Below are positions 34,271 through 42,930 of a stretch of DNA of 64,000 bases, in pieces. Numbering within the stretch: position 1 is the stretch's first letter; the number at the start of each line of letters is the position of its first letter. The notes under the pieces were generated by a model. It was not told the DNA's origin. It searched no databases and saw nothing but the letters and a program-made list of their open reading frames with translations. Origin of the DNA: UBA7985 sp049612785 (GTDB lineage Bacteria > Pseudomonadota > Alphaproteobacteria > UBA7985); NCBI GenBank assembly GCA_049612785.1, contig JBMZBW010000001.1, forward strand, positions 1-64,000, given 5' to 3'. Both the position numbers and the translations under genes were made by a program.

Positions 34271-35330
34271 GTTGGTTCTTGGCATCGAGTCTTCTTGTGA
34301 TGAAACCGCTGCAGCGGTTGTGGACGCGTCGCGCCCGGTTGGAAAACGCATTCTCTCCAATGTTGTTTTCAGCCAATGGGACGCTGTGCGCAAGTATGGT
34401 GGTGTCGTGCCCGAAGTTGCTGCGCGGGCTCACGTCGAAAAAATAGACCCTGTCACGGAGCAAGCTTTGGCGCAGGCCGGGGTTTCCGTTGGCGATCTGG
34501 ATGGGATTGCCGCGACTACTGGGCCGGGTCTGATTGGTGGTGTGATTGTTGGGGCGAGCTACGCCAAAGCTGTGGCTTTGGGCGCGGAGAAGCCGTTTCT
34601 CGCCATCAATCACCTTGAAGGGCATGCACTGACGCCGCGTCTGGTTGATGACGTGGACTTTCCTTATTTGCTGCTTTTGGTCAGTGGCGGTCATTGTCAG
34701 ACTTTGCTGGTTCGCGGTGTCGGTGATTATCAGCGTATCGGGACAACGATTGATGACGCCATCGGAGAGGCCTTTGATAAGACGGCCAAGATGATGGGCT
34801 TGCAGATGCCCGGAGGTCCGGCGGTCGAACAATTGGCGCTACAGGGTGATGATCGGGCTGTTCCTTTGCCGGTGCCTTTTAAGGGGCGACCGGGAACTGA
34901 TTTTTCCTTTTCAGGGCTCAAGACAGCGGTGCGACGTGCTGTAGAGGGCGATGCCGGCTATCGGTCCGAAGACGTCGCAGCGAGTTTTCAGCGTGTTGCC
35001 TTTGAGTCGTTGATTGATCGGACGCGGCGCGCGGCGCAGGGCGTAGATCTGGGGCTGAGCGCACTTGTTGTCGCGGGCGGTGTTGCGGCAAACCAGATTT
35101 TGAGCAGGAAACTGCAGGAACTGGGAAGCGAGCTGGGGCTCAAAGTGGTGGTGCCGCCGCTGTCATTGTGCACGGATAACGGCGCGATGATTGCCTGGGC
35201 TGGCGCAGAGCGGCTGGCATTGGGGCAATTGGACGATTGGTCGGAACAGCTGGGCTTTGCGCCAAGACCGCGCTGGCCGCTTGACCCAGATGCCCCGAAG
35301 TCGACCGGTGCGGGTGCAGCGAAAGCTTAA
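34269..35330 (+). CDS. tsaD: tRNA N6-adenosine threonylcarbamoyltransferase TsaD
   Basis: Catalytic subunit for t6A37 synthesis in tRNAs reading ANN codons; 353 aa. Starts MLVLGIESSCDETAAA, the canonical N-terminus. Metal-binding His in INHLEGHALTP, ASKH-fold motifs LLLVSGGHCQ and GTTIDDAIGEAFDK, and TDNGAMIAWAG at the C-terminal side are complete. The ribosome site is weak because the gene starts inside the divergent hemD start. The C-terminal codons and stop belong to the first copy of a 25-bp tandem repeat. Confidence 0.97.
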   Translation: MLVLGIESSCDETAAAVVDASRPVGKRILSNVVFSQWDAVRKYGGVVPEVAARAHVEKIDPVTEQALAQAGVSVGDLDGIAATTGPGLIGGVIVGASYAKAVALGAEKPFLAINHLEGHALTPRLVDDVDFPYLLLLVSGGHCQTLLVRGVGDYQRIGTTIDDAIGEAFDKTAKMMGLQMPGGPAVEQLALQGDDRAVPLPVPFKGRPGTDFSFSGLKTAVRRAVEGDAGYRSEDVAASFQRVAFESLIDRTRRAAQGVDLGLSALVVAGGVAANQILSRKLQELGSELGLKVVVPPLSLCTDNGAMIAWAGAERLALGQLDDWSEQLGFAPRPRWPLDPDAPKSTGAGAAKA

Positions 35331-35405
35331 CGGTGCGGGTGCAGCGAAAGCTTAGCGGTGCGGGTGCAGCGAAGGCTTAGCGGTGCGGGTGCAGCGCAAG
35401 CTTAG
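35306..35405. repeat. Four tandem 25-bp repeats bridging the convergent tsaD and DUF1674 genes
   Basis: The unit CGGTGCGGGTGCAGCGAAAG plus CTTAA/G repeats at 35306, 35331, 35356 and 35381 with one or two changes per copy. Copy 1 encodes the tsaD end (GAGAAKA-stop); copy 4 supplies the DUF1674 stop codon on the other strand. Period 25 is not a multiple of three. Each copy contains TAA or TAG and an AAGCTT or near match. Confidence 0.95.
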
Positions 35406-35614
35406 AAATCGATGCAGCGGCCTTTGGATTGCCAGTCGCCAAAGGTTGTAGGCTCTTGTCCTTCGGGTCCGCCATCTTCGGGTTGGCGTGCTGCGGCGAG
35501 GCCTTTAAAGACTTCATGCACCGGACGCATGTCGCCTGCATCCCCGGCCAGAGGCTTTTCCGGCTTGGCGTTTGTCGACTTCTGGACCACTGATGTTTTG
35601 AATTCTGAACTCAT
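35402..35614 (-). CDS. DUF1674 protein (SdhAF4 family)
   Basis: 70 aa. The C-terminal FGDWQSKGRCIDF is the family signature, shared with mitochondrial succinate dehydrogenase assembly factor 4, which binds flavinated SdhA. The N-terminal half is Lys/Pro/Glu-rich and probably disordered. Its start is 19 bp from the rsmB start on the other strand, so the two share a very short promoter region. Confidence 0.88.
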   Translation of the reverse strand: MSSEFKTSVVQKSTNAKPEKPLAGDAGDMRPVHEVFKGLAAARQPEDGGPEGQEPTTFGDWQSKGRCIDF

Positions 35615-35633
35615 ACTGTGAAAGTAGTGTTTC

Positions 35634-36953
35634 TTGGCTGAAGGTAAAAGACCCCAAAAGGGCGCACGCCCTGCAAAGCCCGGACGTGTTGATTATGCCC
35701 GTCTGACGGCGGCGCGAACGCTCGAAGCGGTTCCAGCCGAGGGCCTTTCACTGGATGAAGCCTTTAACCGGCAAGCCAAAGGGCTGTCACCAAGGGACCG
35801 GGGCTTTGCCTGGCGACTGGTGCGCATGGCCATGCGCCACCATGGGCCTTTGCTGCATCTGATGACTGAGGTGCTGGATAAGGGGCGCAGCGGGGTTCCG
35901 CCGTTCATTCAAGCCGTGATCCGGCTTGGTTTTACGGATTTGCTGCTGTTGGACACCCCGCCTCACGCTGCAGTTTCCTCAACGGTGAACCTGCTCGGCA
36001 CGCGCTCCACTCAACGGTACCGCGGGATGGTCAACGCGGTTCTGAGGCGAGCGGATCGAGAACGGGATGCCTTTCTCGAAACCCTCTCCCGGCAGCCGTC
36101 GCTTCCCCATTGGCTCGCCGATCGTTGGCGCAAGCAGTGGGGTGAAGAAAGCGTGGCGCACTTCGATGCTTTAGCGCGTCAGGAAGCGCCGCTTGATGTC
36201 TGTCTGGTGGATCGGTCGGTGCAGGTTCTGGACGGAGCGGAACCACTGCCAACAGGTCAGTTTCGGTTTTCTGATGGCTTTCCGACATTTCAGGACAGTG
36301 AGATGGGCAAAAGTGGGAAGTGGTGGGTGCAGGATTTTGGCGCGCACCTTCCCATTGCCGCCTTGGGTGACTTGAAGGGAAAGGTCGCAATCGATCTCTG
36401 CTCAGCGCCGGGCGGAAAGACCCTGCAGCTTGCCCGTGCCGGGGCAGACGTCGTTTCGGTTGATAACAGCGGTCATCGATTGGAGCGGGTTACGCAGAAC
36501 CTTGAACGCACAGGTTTGAAGGCTGCTGTCAAAAAGATTGATGTACTGAAATACAGCCATAAGCCGGTCGATCTGGTGGTGCTTGATGCGCCCTGTAGCG
36601 CTTCGGGCACGTTTCGCAAAAACCCGGAAGCGCCCTGGCTGCGCTCGCCTACGACTTTGCTGGAGCATGCAAAGACCCAAGCCAAGATGCTCGACAAGGC
36701 GGTGGAACTGGTCCAACCCGGCGGCACGTTGCTCTATATTGTCTGCTCCTTGGAACAGGAAGAGGGCGAGGGACAGGTGCAGGCGTTTCTGGATCGACAG
36801 TCGCGAGTAAGCCTGGATCCTTTCACCGATGAAGATGTTCCGGGACTGTCAAAAGCGCTGACTGCCGAAGGCACCTTGAGGATCCTTCCAAGCCACTATG
36901 CAGAGAGCGGGGGCGTGGACGGATTTTTCGCGGCTCGCTTCAGGGTCGCATAA
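35634..36953 (+). CDS. rsmB: 16S rRNA m5C967 methyltransferase RsmB-like
   Basis: 439 aa, TTG start. N-terminal NusB-like RNA-binding helices (about residues 20-150), then a Rossmann methyltransferase domain: SAM motif DLCSAPGGKTLQLA, DAPCSASGTFRKNPE with the first conserved Cys, and LLYIVCSLEQEEGE with the catalytic Cys. The NusB-like domain favours RsmB over other m5C enzymes. purH follows 45 bp downstream on the same strand. Confidence 0.92.
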   Translation: MAEGKRPQKGARPAKPGRVDYARLTAARTLEAVPAEGLSLDEAFNRQAKGLSPRDRGFAWRLVRMAMRHHGPLLHLMTEVLDKGRSGVPPFIQAVIRLGFTDLLLLDTPPHAAVSSTVNLLGTRSTQRYRGMVNAVLRRADRERDAFLETLSRQPSLPHWLADRWRKQWGEESVAHFDALARQEAPLDVCLVDRSVQVLDGAEPLPTGQFRFSDGFPTFQDSEMGKSGKWWVQDFGAHLPIAALGDLKGKVAIDLCSAPGGKTLQLARAGADVVSVDNSGHRLERVTQNLERTGLKAAVKKIDVLKYSHKPVDLVVLDAPCSASGTFRKNPEAPWLRSPTTLLEHAKTQAKMLDKAVELVQPGGTLLYIVCSLEQEEGEGQVQAFLDRQSRVSLDPFTDEDVPGLSKALTAEGTLRILPSHYAESGGVDGFFAARFRVA

Positions 36954-36998
36954 GTGTCATTAAGGGGCGCACCTGAATGACTTGCTGGAACCTGAACT

Positions 36999-38549
36999 GT
37001 GACCACACCCCACAAACGCGCTCTCCTCTCTGTATCTGATAAAGCTGGCCTCGTGCCTTTTGCCCGTGCTCTGGCCCAAATGGGTTTTGAACTGGTCTCG
37101 ACCGGCGGAACAGCGTCCCTGCTGGCCAATGAAGGTCTGGCAGTGACCAAGGTATCCGAGGTGACAGGCTTTCCTGAGATCATGGGTGGACGCGTCAAGA
37201 CGCTGCATCCGAAGGTTCACGGGGGCCTGCTGGCTGATCAGGCGAACCCCGAGCACATGGCAACGCTGGATGAGCAGGAGATCGAGCCTTTTGGTCTGCT
37301 GGTCGTGAACCTCTACCCTTTTGCCTCGACGTTGGCGGGTGGAGCAGATTTCGCGACCTGTATTGAGAACATCGACATCGGTGGTCCGGCCATGGTGCGG
37401 GCCTGTGCCAAGAACCATGCCTCGGTGCTGCCGATTGTGGACCCAGGCGACTATGAGCGCGTCATCGCTCTGATCGAAGCTGATGGACTGGATGCCCAGA
37501 CACGGCGTGGGTTCGCTGCTAAGGCCTTTGCTCATACGGCGCGTTATGACTCGCAGATTAGTCGTTGGTTGCAGGATGCAGAGGGTCCGGCAGGCTTTCC
37601 CGATGAGCTCAGTTTTGCCGGCGCGAAGTCGCTGGACCTGCGCTATGGCGAGAATCCACACCAAAGCGCGGCGCTGTACCTCACCGCCGAACAACGCCCC
37701 GGCATCGCAACTGGAGAGCTGCTGCAAGGCAAGCCGCTTTCTTACAACAACCTCAATGACGCTGATGCTGCTTTTGAGCTGGTTTCCGAATTCGATGATC
37801 CAGCAGTGGCCATTATCAAGCACGCTAACCCTTGCGGTGTTGCGTTGGGGGACGATCTCTACGGCGCGTACCGTCGTGCCTTGTCCTGTGACGAAACCTC
37901 AGCGTTTGGCGGCATTGTCGCCTGTAATCGCACCTTGGATGGATCCGTCGCTGCGGCCATTACGGAAATCTTTACGGAAGTTGTCATTGCGCCGGATGCC
38001 GATGACGCTGCGCGGGCTGTTTTCGCGCAGAAGCCGAACCTGCGACTGGTTCTGACCGGCGGCATGCCGGATCCGGCTGCCAAGGGGCTCACGGTGAAAT
38101 CCATTGCGGGCGGTCTGCTGGTTCAGTCGCGTGATGATGAACAGGCTACTGTTGAGACCTTCAAGTCAGTCACAGCGAAGCAGCCCGATCAAACCACGCT
38201 GAACAATCTGGCCTTCGCTCAGCGGGTCGCGAAGCATGTCAAATCCAATACCATCGTGTTGGTCGCAGGTGGTGCAACGTTGGGCATCGGCGCTGGGCAA
38301 ATGAGCCGCGTGGATGCAGCTCACCTTGCCATCAAGAAAGCGGGTGAAGCCGGGTTGGATGTTCAGGGAGCCGTTGCTGCCTCAGACGCTTTTTTCCCCT
38401 TTGCAGACGGGATTCAGGCATTGATTGATGCGGGGGTGAGTGCTGTGGTTCAACCGGGTGGTTCGATGCGTGACGATGACGTCATTGCAGCAGCCGATTC
38501 CGCAGGAATGTCGATGGTCTTCACGGGAACGCGACACTTTCGGCATTGA
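36999..38549 (+). CDS. purH: Bifunctional AICAR transformylase/IMP cyclohydrolase
   Basis: Last two steps of purine synthesis; 516 aa, GTG start. N-terminal MGS-like cyclohydrolase domain (LLSVSDKAGLVPFARAL, GGRVKTLHPKVHGG) and C-terminal transformylase domain with the Lys-His pair in AIIKHANPCG and TLGIGAGQMSRVDA. It consumes AICAR made by the HisFH pair encoded earlier in the window. Confidence 0.98.
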   Translation: MTTPHKRALLSVSDKAGLVPFARALAQMGFELVSTGGTASLLANEGLAVTKVSEVTGFPEIMGGRVKTLHPKVHGGLLADQANPEHMATLDEQEIEPFGLLVVNLYPFASTLAGGADFATCIENIDIGGPAMVRACAKNHASVLPIVDPGDYERVIALIEADGLDAQTRRGFAAKAFAHTARYDSQISRWLQDAEGPAGFPDELSFAGAKSLDLRYGENPHQSAALYLTAEQRPGIATGELLQGKPLSYNNLNDADAAFELVSEFDDPAVAIIKHANPCGVALGDDLYGAYRRALSCDETSAFGGIVACNRTLDGSVAAAITEIFTEVVIAPDADDAARAVFAQKPNLRLVLTGGMPDPAAKGLTVKSIAGGLLVQSRDDEQATVETFKSVTAKQPDQTTLNNLAFAQRVAKHVKSNTIVLVAGGATLGIGAGQMSRVDAAHLAIKKAGEAGLDVQGAVAASDAFFPFADGIQALIDAGVSAVVQPGGSMRDDDVIAAADSAGMSMVFTGTRHFRH

Positions 38550-38640
38550 TCGAAACTGCACTGGGTCATGGACTTTGATGCCGTCAACGCCTACCTACAG
38601 CCAGTCAAACATGTAAAAATTCTTTAGGACAACGGACATC

Positions 38641-41325
38641 ATGCTTCAGCGCTTCGCAAAAGCAGTCTTCGGTAACGCAAACGCCAAGTACTTGCGCGGC
38701 CTTGAGTCGAAGGTTGCGGCCATCAACGCCCTTGAGGCTGAGTATGAGGCGCTGAGCGATAGCGCGCTTAAAGACAAGACGGCCGATTTCAAACAGCGGT
38801 TAGCAGACGGTGCGACGCTGGACGATCTTTTGATCGAGGCTTTCGCGGCTGCTCGTGAGGCGGGTAAGCGGGCTTTGGGCCTTCGCATGTTCGATGTTCA
38901 GCTCATGGGTGCCATGGTGCTGCACGAGGGACGCGTCGCCGAGATGAAAACCGGTGAAGGTAAAACCCTGACCGCTACGGCCGCTGCTTACCTCAACGCG
39001 TTAAGCGGCAAGGGTGTGCACATCATCACGGTGAACGAATACCTCGTGCAACGCGATTCCGCTGACATGGGCAAGCTGTATCAGGCCCTGGGTCTGACAA
39101 CCGGATATGTGACGGCGGGTATGGGTCTGGATCGGGGTGTGCTGACGCCGGGCGAGATCGATAACGCCAAGCGCCGGGGTTACGGTGCTGACGTGACCTA
39201 TTCCATCGCTGCGGAGGTCGGGTTTGACCACTTGCGGGACCAGATGAAACCAACACGGGCAGACATGGTGCAGCGCGGTTTCAACTTCGTGATCGTGGAC
39301 GAGGCTGACTCCGTCCTCATCGACGAAGCCCGTACGCCTTTGGTGATGTCCGGTCCTGCGGTCGATGTTTCCAACGTGTTCCGGGCGACCGATTTGATCG
39401 CACAGGAATTATCTGAAGAAGCCTATACCATCGATGAAAAGACCCGAAATATCCAGCTGACGGAAGAGGGTGTGCCAGAGCTGGAAATCATCCTGCGCCG
39501 TCGTGGTTTGCTGGGTGAGGACAGCGGGCTTTACCAGCCTGAGAATGTCGGCCTGCTGCACAACATCATGGCGTCCCTTCGAGCCCATCGCCTGTTCCAC
39601 AAGGACCAGCACTATATGGTTCAAGGCGGCGAGATCGTGCTCATTAACGAACTCACCGGCCGTGCTCAACCCGGGCGTCGCATGGGCGACGGTGCGCATC
39701 AGGCGCTGGAGGCGAAAGAGGGGCTCACAATCAAGCCCGAGGCCACGACCATCGCCACCATCACCTATCAGAACTTCTTCCGCCAGTATGCCAAGATTGC
39801 TGGCATGACCGGAACGGCGCTGACCGAAGCGGCAGAATTCGAAGCTATCTACAACATGTTCGTGACAGCGGTTCCGACCAACCAGCCCATGGTGCGGGAA
39901 GATCGGGACGACGTCATCTATCGCTTTGGTAACCAGAAGGTTCTGGCCATCCTTGACGATGTTAAGGAAGCGCATGCCAAAGGCCAGCCGGTGCTCCTTG
40001 GCACGCCGACGGTTGAAAGCTCTGAAATGTATTCCGCCGCACTCAAGGAAGCCGGGATCGAACACAACGTGCTTTCGGCGCGTCAGCATGAGAGGGAAGC
40101 CTTTACAATCGCTCAAGCGGGTGCGCCCGGCGCTATCACCATCGCAACGTCCATGGCGGGGCGGGGGACTGACATCCAGCTGGGTGGAAATTACGACTTT
40201 GCTTGCGCAGAGGCGATCAAGGGCGTCCGTGACCCGGCAGAACAAGAAAAAATCGCGGAGACCCTTAAGGCTGAAATCAAAGCCGCGCGGCAGAAGGTGA
40301 TTGACGCCGGTGGTCTTTACGTTCTGGGGACCGAACGCGGTGAATCGCGCCGGGTGGACAACCAGTTGCGCGGTCGTTCTGGGCGTCAGGGGGACCCTGG
40401 AAAGTCTCGTTTCTACGTTTCGCTCGAAGACGACCTGATGCGTATTTTCGGCCAAGGTCTTGATACCTGGCTCAAGCGTTTCGGGATCGGGGATGATGAG
40501 GCAATCGAGCATCAGTGGATTACCAATGCCATCGCCAAAGCGCAGGAGCGTCGCGAGGGCTACAACTTCGACATCCGCAAGCAACTGATCCGCTACGATG
40601 ACGTTCTGAATGATCAGCGTCAGGCTTACGCGGACCTGCGCGATGAGGTTCTGGATGAAGAGGACCTGACCGAAAAGCTTGAAGACATGCGGGAGAAGGC
40701 GACCGAAGATCTGGTTGCCCGCTACATTCCGCCTTCATCCTATCCGTCTCAGTGGGATCTGGAAGGTCTCGAGCGGGCTGCGGCGGCTTTTGTTCCGGCA
40801 GGTTTGGCAATTCAGGAGTGGGCTGCTGAAGATGGTGTTGATGACGAAGTGATCATTGACCGGACGTTGGAAGCTTTCGACAAGCACATGGCGGCGAAGG
40901 CTGCGCAGATTGGTCCTGAGACCATGCGGGCTGCAGAACGGCAAATCACGTTGCGCGTGTTGGACCAGCTGTGGCGGGAGCACATTCAAAACATGATGCG
41001 CTTACGCGAGGGCGTTTCCCTGCGTGCCTTTGGTCAGCGTGATCCACTTGCGGAGTATCGTCGGGACGGTTTTGAGATGTTCGATGGCATGCTCGAGCGG
41101 TACCGCAACTCCGTTGTTGTGGTGCTGGCAAACCTCGAAGTGCGTCAGCCCGATCCGGCTCAGCAGCAGCCGGCTTCTCAAGCTGCAGCCCGACCTGCGG
41201 TTGCCGCGCCAGTCGCCGCTGCGCCGGGGCAGCTGACAGAAGAACAAATGAAGACCACGAAGCGTAACGATCCATGCCCATGTGGGTCCGGCAAGAAGTT
41301 CAAACATTGCCACGGATCGGTCTAA
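38641..41325 (+). CDS. secA: Preprotein translocase ATPase SecA
   Basis: Motor of Sec export; 894 aa. DEAD-like motor with EMKTGEGKTLTATAAAYLN (Walker A), VDEADSVLIDEARTPLV, GMTGTALTEAAEF, and the second motor motif TSMAGRGTDIQLGG. The C-terminus has the Pro/Ala/Gln-rich linker and the zinc-binding DPCPCGSGKKFKHCHG that contacts SecB and phospholipid. A strong terminator follows. Needed for secretion of the porins and lipoproteins nearby. Confidence 0.98.
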   Translation: MLQRFAKAVFGNANAKYLRGLESKVAAINALEAEYEALSDSALKDKTADFKQRLADGATLDDLLIEAFAAAREAGKRALGLRMFDVQLMGAMVLHEGRVAEMKTGEGKTLTATAAAYLNALSGKGVHIITVNEYLVQRDSADMGKLYQALGLTTGYVTAGMGLDRGVLTPGEIDNAKRRGYGADVTYSIAAEVGFDHLRDQMKPTRADMVQRGFNFVIVDEADSVLIDEARTPLVMSGPAVDVSNVFRATDLIAQELSEEAYTIDEKTRNIQLTEEGVPELEIILRRRGLLGEDSGLYQPENVGLLHNIMASLRAHRLFHKDQHYMVQGGEIVLINELTGRAQPGRRMGDGAHQALEAKEGLTIKPEATTIATITYQNFFRQYAKIAGMTGTALTEAAEFEAIYNMFVTAVPTNQPMVREDRDDVIYRFGNQKVLAILDDVKEAHAKGQPVLLGTPTVESSEMYSAALKEAGIEHNVLSARQHEREAFTIAQAGAPGAITIATSMAGRGTDIQLGGNYDFACAEAIKGVRDPAEQEKIAETLKAEIKAARQKVIDAGGLYVLGTERGESRRVDNQLRGRSGRQGDPGKSRFYVSLEDDLMRIFGQGLDTWLKRFGIGDDEAIEHQWITNAIAKAQERREGYNFDIRKQLIRYDDVLNDQRQAYADLRDEVLDEEDLTEKLEDMREKATEDLVARYIPPSSYPSQWDLEGLERAAAAFVPAGLAIQEWAAEDGVDDEVIIDRTLEAFDKHMAAKAAQIGPETMRAAERQITLRVLDQLWREHIQNMMRLREGVSLRAFGQRDPLAEYRRDGFEMFDGMLERYRNSVVVVLANLEVRQPDPAQQQPASQAAARPAVAAPVAAAPGQLTEEQMKTTKRNDPCPCGSGKKFKHCHGSV

Positions 41326-41359
41326 GAACGGATCGCGCTTTCTGTCTTCAGAAAAGCAA

Positions 41360-41396
41360 AACGGGGATGAAGCAACTGCTCCATCCCCGTTTTTTT
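41360..41396 (+). terminator. Rho-independent terminator after secA
   Basis: AACGGGGATG (41360-41369) pairs with CATCCCCGTT (41382-41391) and is followed by T residues to 41396. Confidence 0.9.
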
Positions 41397-41428
41397 GAAA
41401 CATTGTCTGCAGACAAAATTCCTTAAGA

Positions 41429-41614
41429 TCAGCCCTTGCCAGGACCTTCAGCAGAACCTTCGCACTCAGCGAGGTTGTTGACGCCATCGGACGTCAGAAT
41501 GCACGAACCCATGCTGGAGCGTACAGCCTTGCCGTTGGAAGAAACGAGGTTGCATGCGTTAGCAACAGCAGCAAAGGCGAAGAGGGCTACGATCGAGCCA
41601 ATGAGAGTTTTCAT
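41429..41614 (-). CDS. Small secreted Cys-containing protein
   Basis: 61 aa from ATG 41614 (CGGA upstream). Signal peptide MKTLIGSIVALFAFAAVANA followed by a 41-residue mature part with three Cys (ANACNLV, MGSCILT, AECEGS) and a Gly/Pro end. No known family is recognised. It is convergent with secA, whose terminator lies between them. It is short and secreted, so misannotation as non-coding is a risk. Confidence 0.6.
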   Translation of the reverse strand: MKTLIGSIVALFAFAAVANACNLVSSNGKAVRSSMGSCILTSDGVNNLAECEGSAEGPGKG

Positions 41615-42021
41615 ATTTTCCGATCCCATTTTTAGTTTAACGGTAATGTTCCATAACACCATAAAATCCGCAATCTCAAGATATTTTGGATGTTTGACAC
41701 TGTGGGGTTCAAACCTTGGAGTTCTTGCAACAGTCACGTTCCCAGTTTGCGCCCAATCTTGCCAAAACCTAGGCAAAACGGGAATTTAGGGCGGATAAAC
41801 GAGTGCTTTCCAAATTTTAGACGACTCTCGTACTGAAATGATATTTTAGTATCATAAGCGTTCGAGTCGCTGCACAAGTGTAACGCAGGCTTGCCATTTT
41901 TAAGCCTAATTCCTTGCGCAACCCGCTCAACCTCAAACCGAGTCCCTCTCAGTGGTCTGGCTGATAGCCCATGGAATCAAGGCCCCCCATGGGGAGGCCT
42001 TGGGGTCTGAAAATGGGTCCA
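41615..42021. other. Intergenic stretch with two hairpin elements
   Basis: About 400 bp without a supported gene. It contains near-concentric inverted repeats at 41822-41869 (CGACTC/GAGTCG around TGATA/TATCA) and a strong hairpin at 41978-42002. The promoter of the small secreted gene on the minus strand should lie in the left part. A minus-strand open frame to 41776 only extends that gene upstream. Confidence 0.5.
41978..42002. other. Strong hairpin without U-run
   Basis: CAAGGCC-CCCC-AT-GGGG-A-GGCCTTG is a nearly perfect inverted repeat with a two-base loop and a bulged A. It lies just downstream of the minus-strand lipoprotein gene. There is no U-run on either strand, so it may be a processing site, or a dyad bound by protein. 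Confidence 0.5.
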
Positions 42022-42501
42022 TCAGAACAGATTTACGGGCTTACCATTGTGCTCGTTTCCGCTGATTTCACGACTTCCGAGGTATTTGTATTTACACTCT
42101 CCGATTGTGCGTGAATTGCCACCAACAGCTTGGCCTTCGACCTTCACTTTGTAGTCCCAAGTGGTCGGGCAAAAGACACCATAGATCCGATGCTGAGGCT
42201 CGCCGGTTTCGTCATTGTAATCGTCCCGGTACTCGAAGGGTTGAATGTTCGGATCGTGCGAAATGACGATTTCAATAGGGAAACTACCGTGTCCCTTCTG
42301 CAAATCGCACTTTGTCTTCAGAACTTCCAGCGTGGCGCGATCCACGTGCCCAGCGTGGAATCCGGTTGGGTACTTGTCACCTCGGCAAATCACCCGGTCT
42401 TTGATGATTTTATGGTTTGTGTTCTTCAGGCCGTAGTCCACGCGCCCACAGGCCGATAAAAATATTGCGGCGCAGAATGCTACCAGTAGTCGTATAATCA
42501 T
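42022..42501 (-). CDS. Predicted lipoprotein, unknown function
   Basis: 159 aa from ATG 42501. Signal peptide with lipobox LSAC (AAIFLSACGRVDYG), so the Cys near residue 18 is lipidated. The mature part has several Cys (VICRGD, TKCDLQ, VFCPTT, GECKYK), aromatic residues and charged loops; no family recognised. The longer frame upstream (to 42735) has no ribosome site. Base composition is slightly A+T-richer than the core genes. It stands alone. Confidence 0.65.
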   Translation of the reverse strand: MIIRLLVAFCAAIFLSACGRVDYGLKNTNHKIIKDRVICRGDKYPTGFHAGHVDRATLEVLKTKCDLQKGHGSFPIEIVISHDPNIQPFEYRDDYNDETGEPQHRIYGVFCPTTWDYKVKVEGQAVGGNSRTIGECKYKYLGSREISGNEHNGKPVNLF

Positions 42502-42930
42502 GGGAAACCCCAGAAATGAAATGTCTTTCCTCCGCTCTCGCAAGCCAAGTGCCTTTTCAAGTAATTGAGTGAAATTACATACAAATGCAGGATAAGTAGG
42601 GAGCGTTGATGGCCGGATCCTTATCCGCGCCAGAATTGCCAAAGACTCGACAAAATACGGGAACTTAGCTTCTTGGATTCGTGTTTTTAGAGCAACAACC
42701 GGGCACATATCCCAAAAATAGCGAATTATCTTCAAGACTTTCTCCCAACGGAGGATCAGAAAGCTCCTGTGGCGTCCCTAATAAAGGAACGCAACGGCTC
42801 GATCTTCTTGTGCGAGAGGATCAGCAACTTCCCTTGTGCGAGGGAAGAAGTCCTCCAGACGGAGGCGAAAACTAAATTGTTGAATCCATCTGAATGTGCG
42901 TTCGGGTGGTTCATATGGAGAAGAGAAAAC
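42502..42930. promoter_or_regulatory. Divergent lipoprotein/porin 2 intergenic region
   Basis: About 430 bp with no supported gene. Open frames here are extensions of the lipoprotein and of porin 2. GGAGAAGA (about 42917-42924) is the porin 2 ribosome site and sets ATG 42931. A region this long before a porin suggests regulated expression, but no operator motif was recognised. Confidence 0.45.

Noticed and set aside
33798..34832. 344-codon minus-strand frame across hemD and tsaD
   Set aside because: It runs over the conserved parts of both hemD and tsaD in another frame and has no motif of its own.
35306..35405. 25-bp array as a CRISPR
   Set aside because: The units are directly adjacent with no spacers and are copies of a gene end, so this is a tandem duplication.
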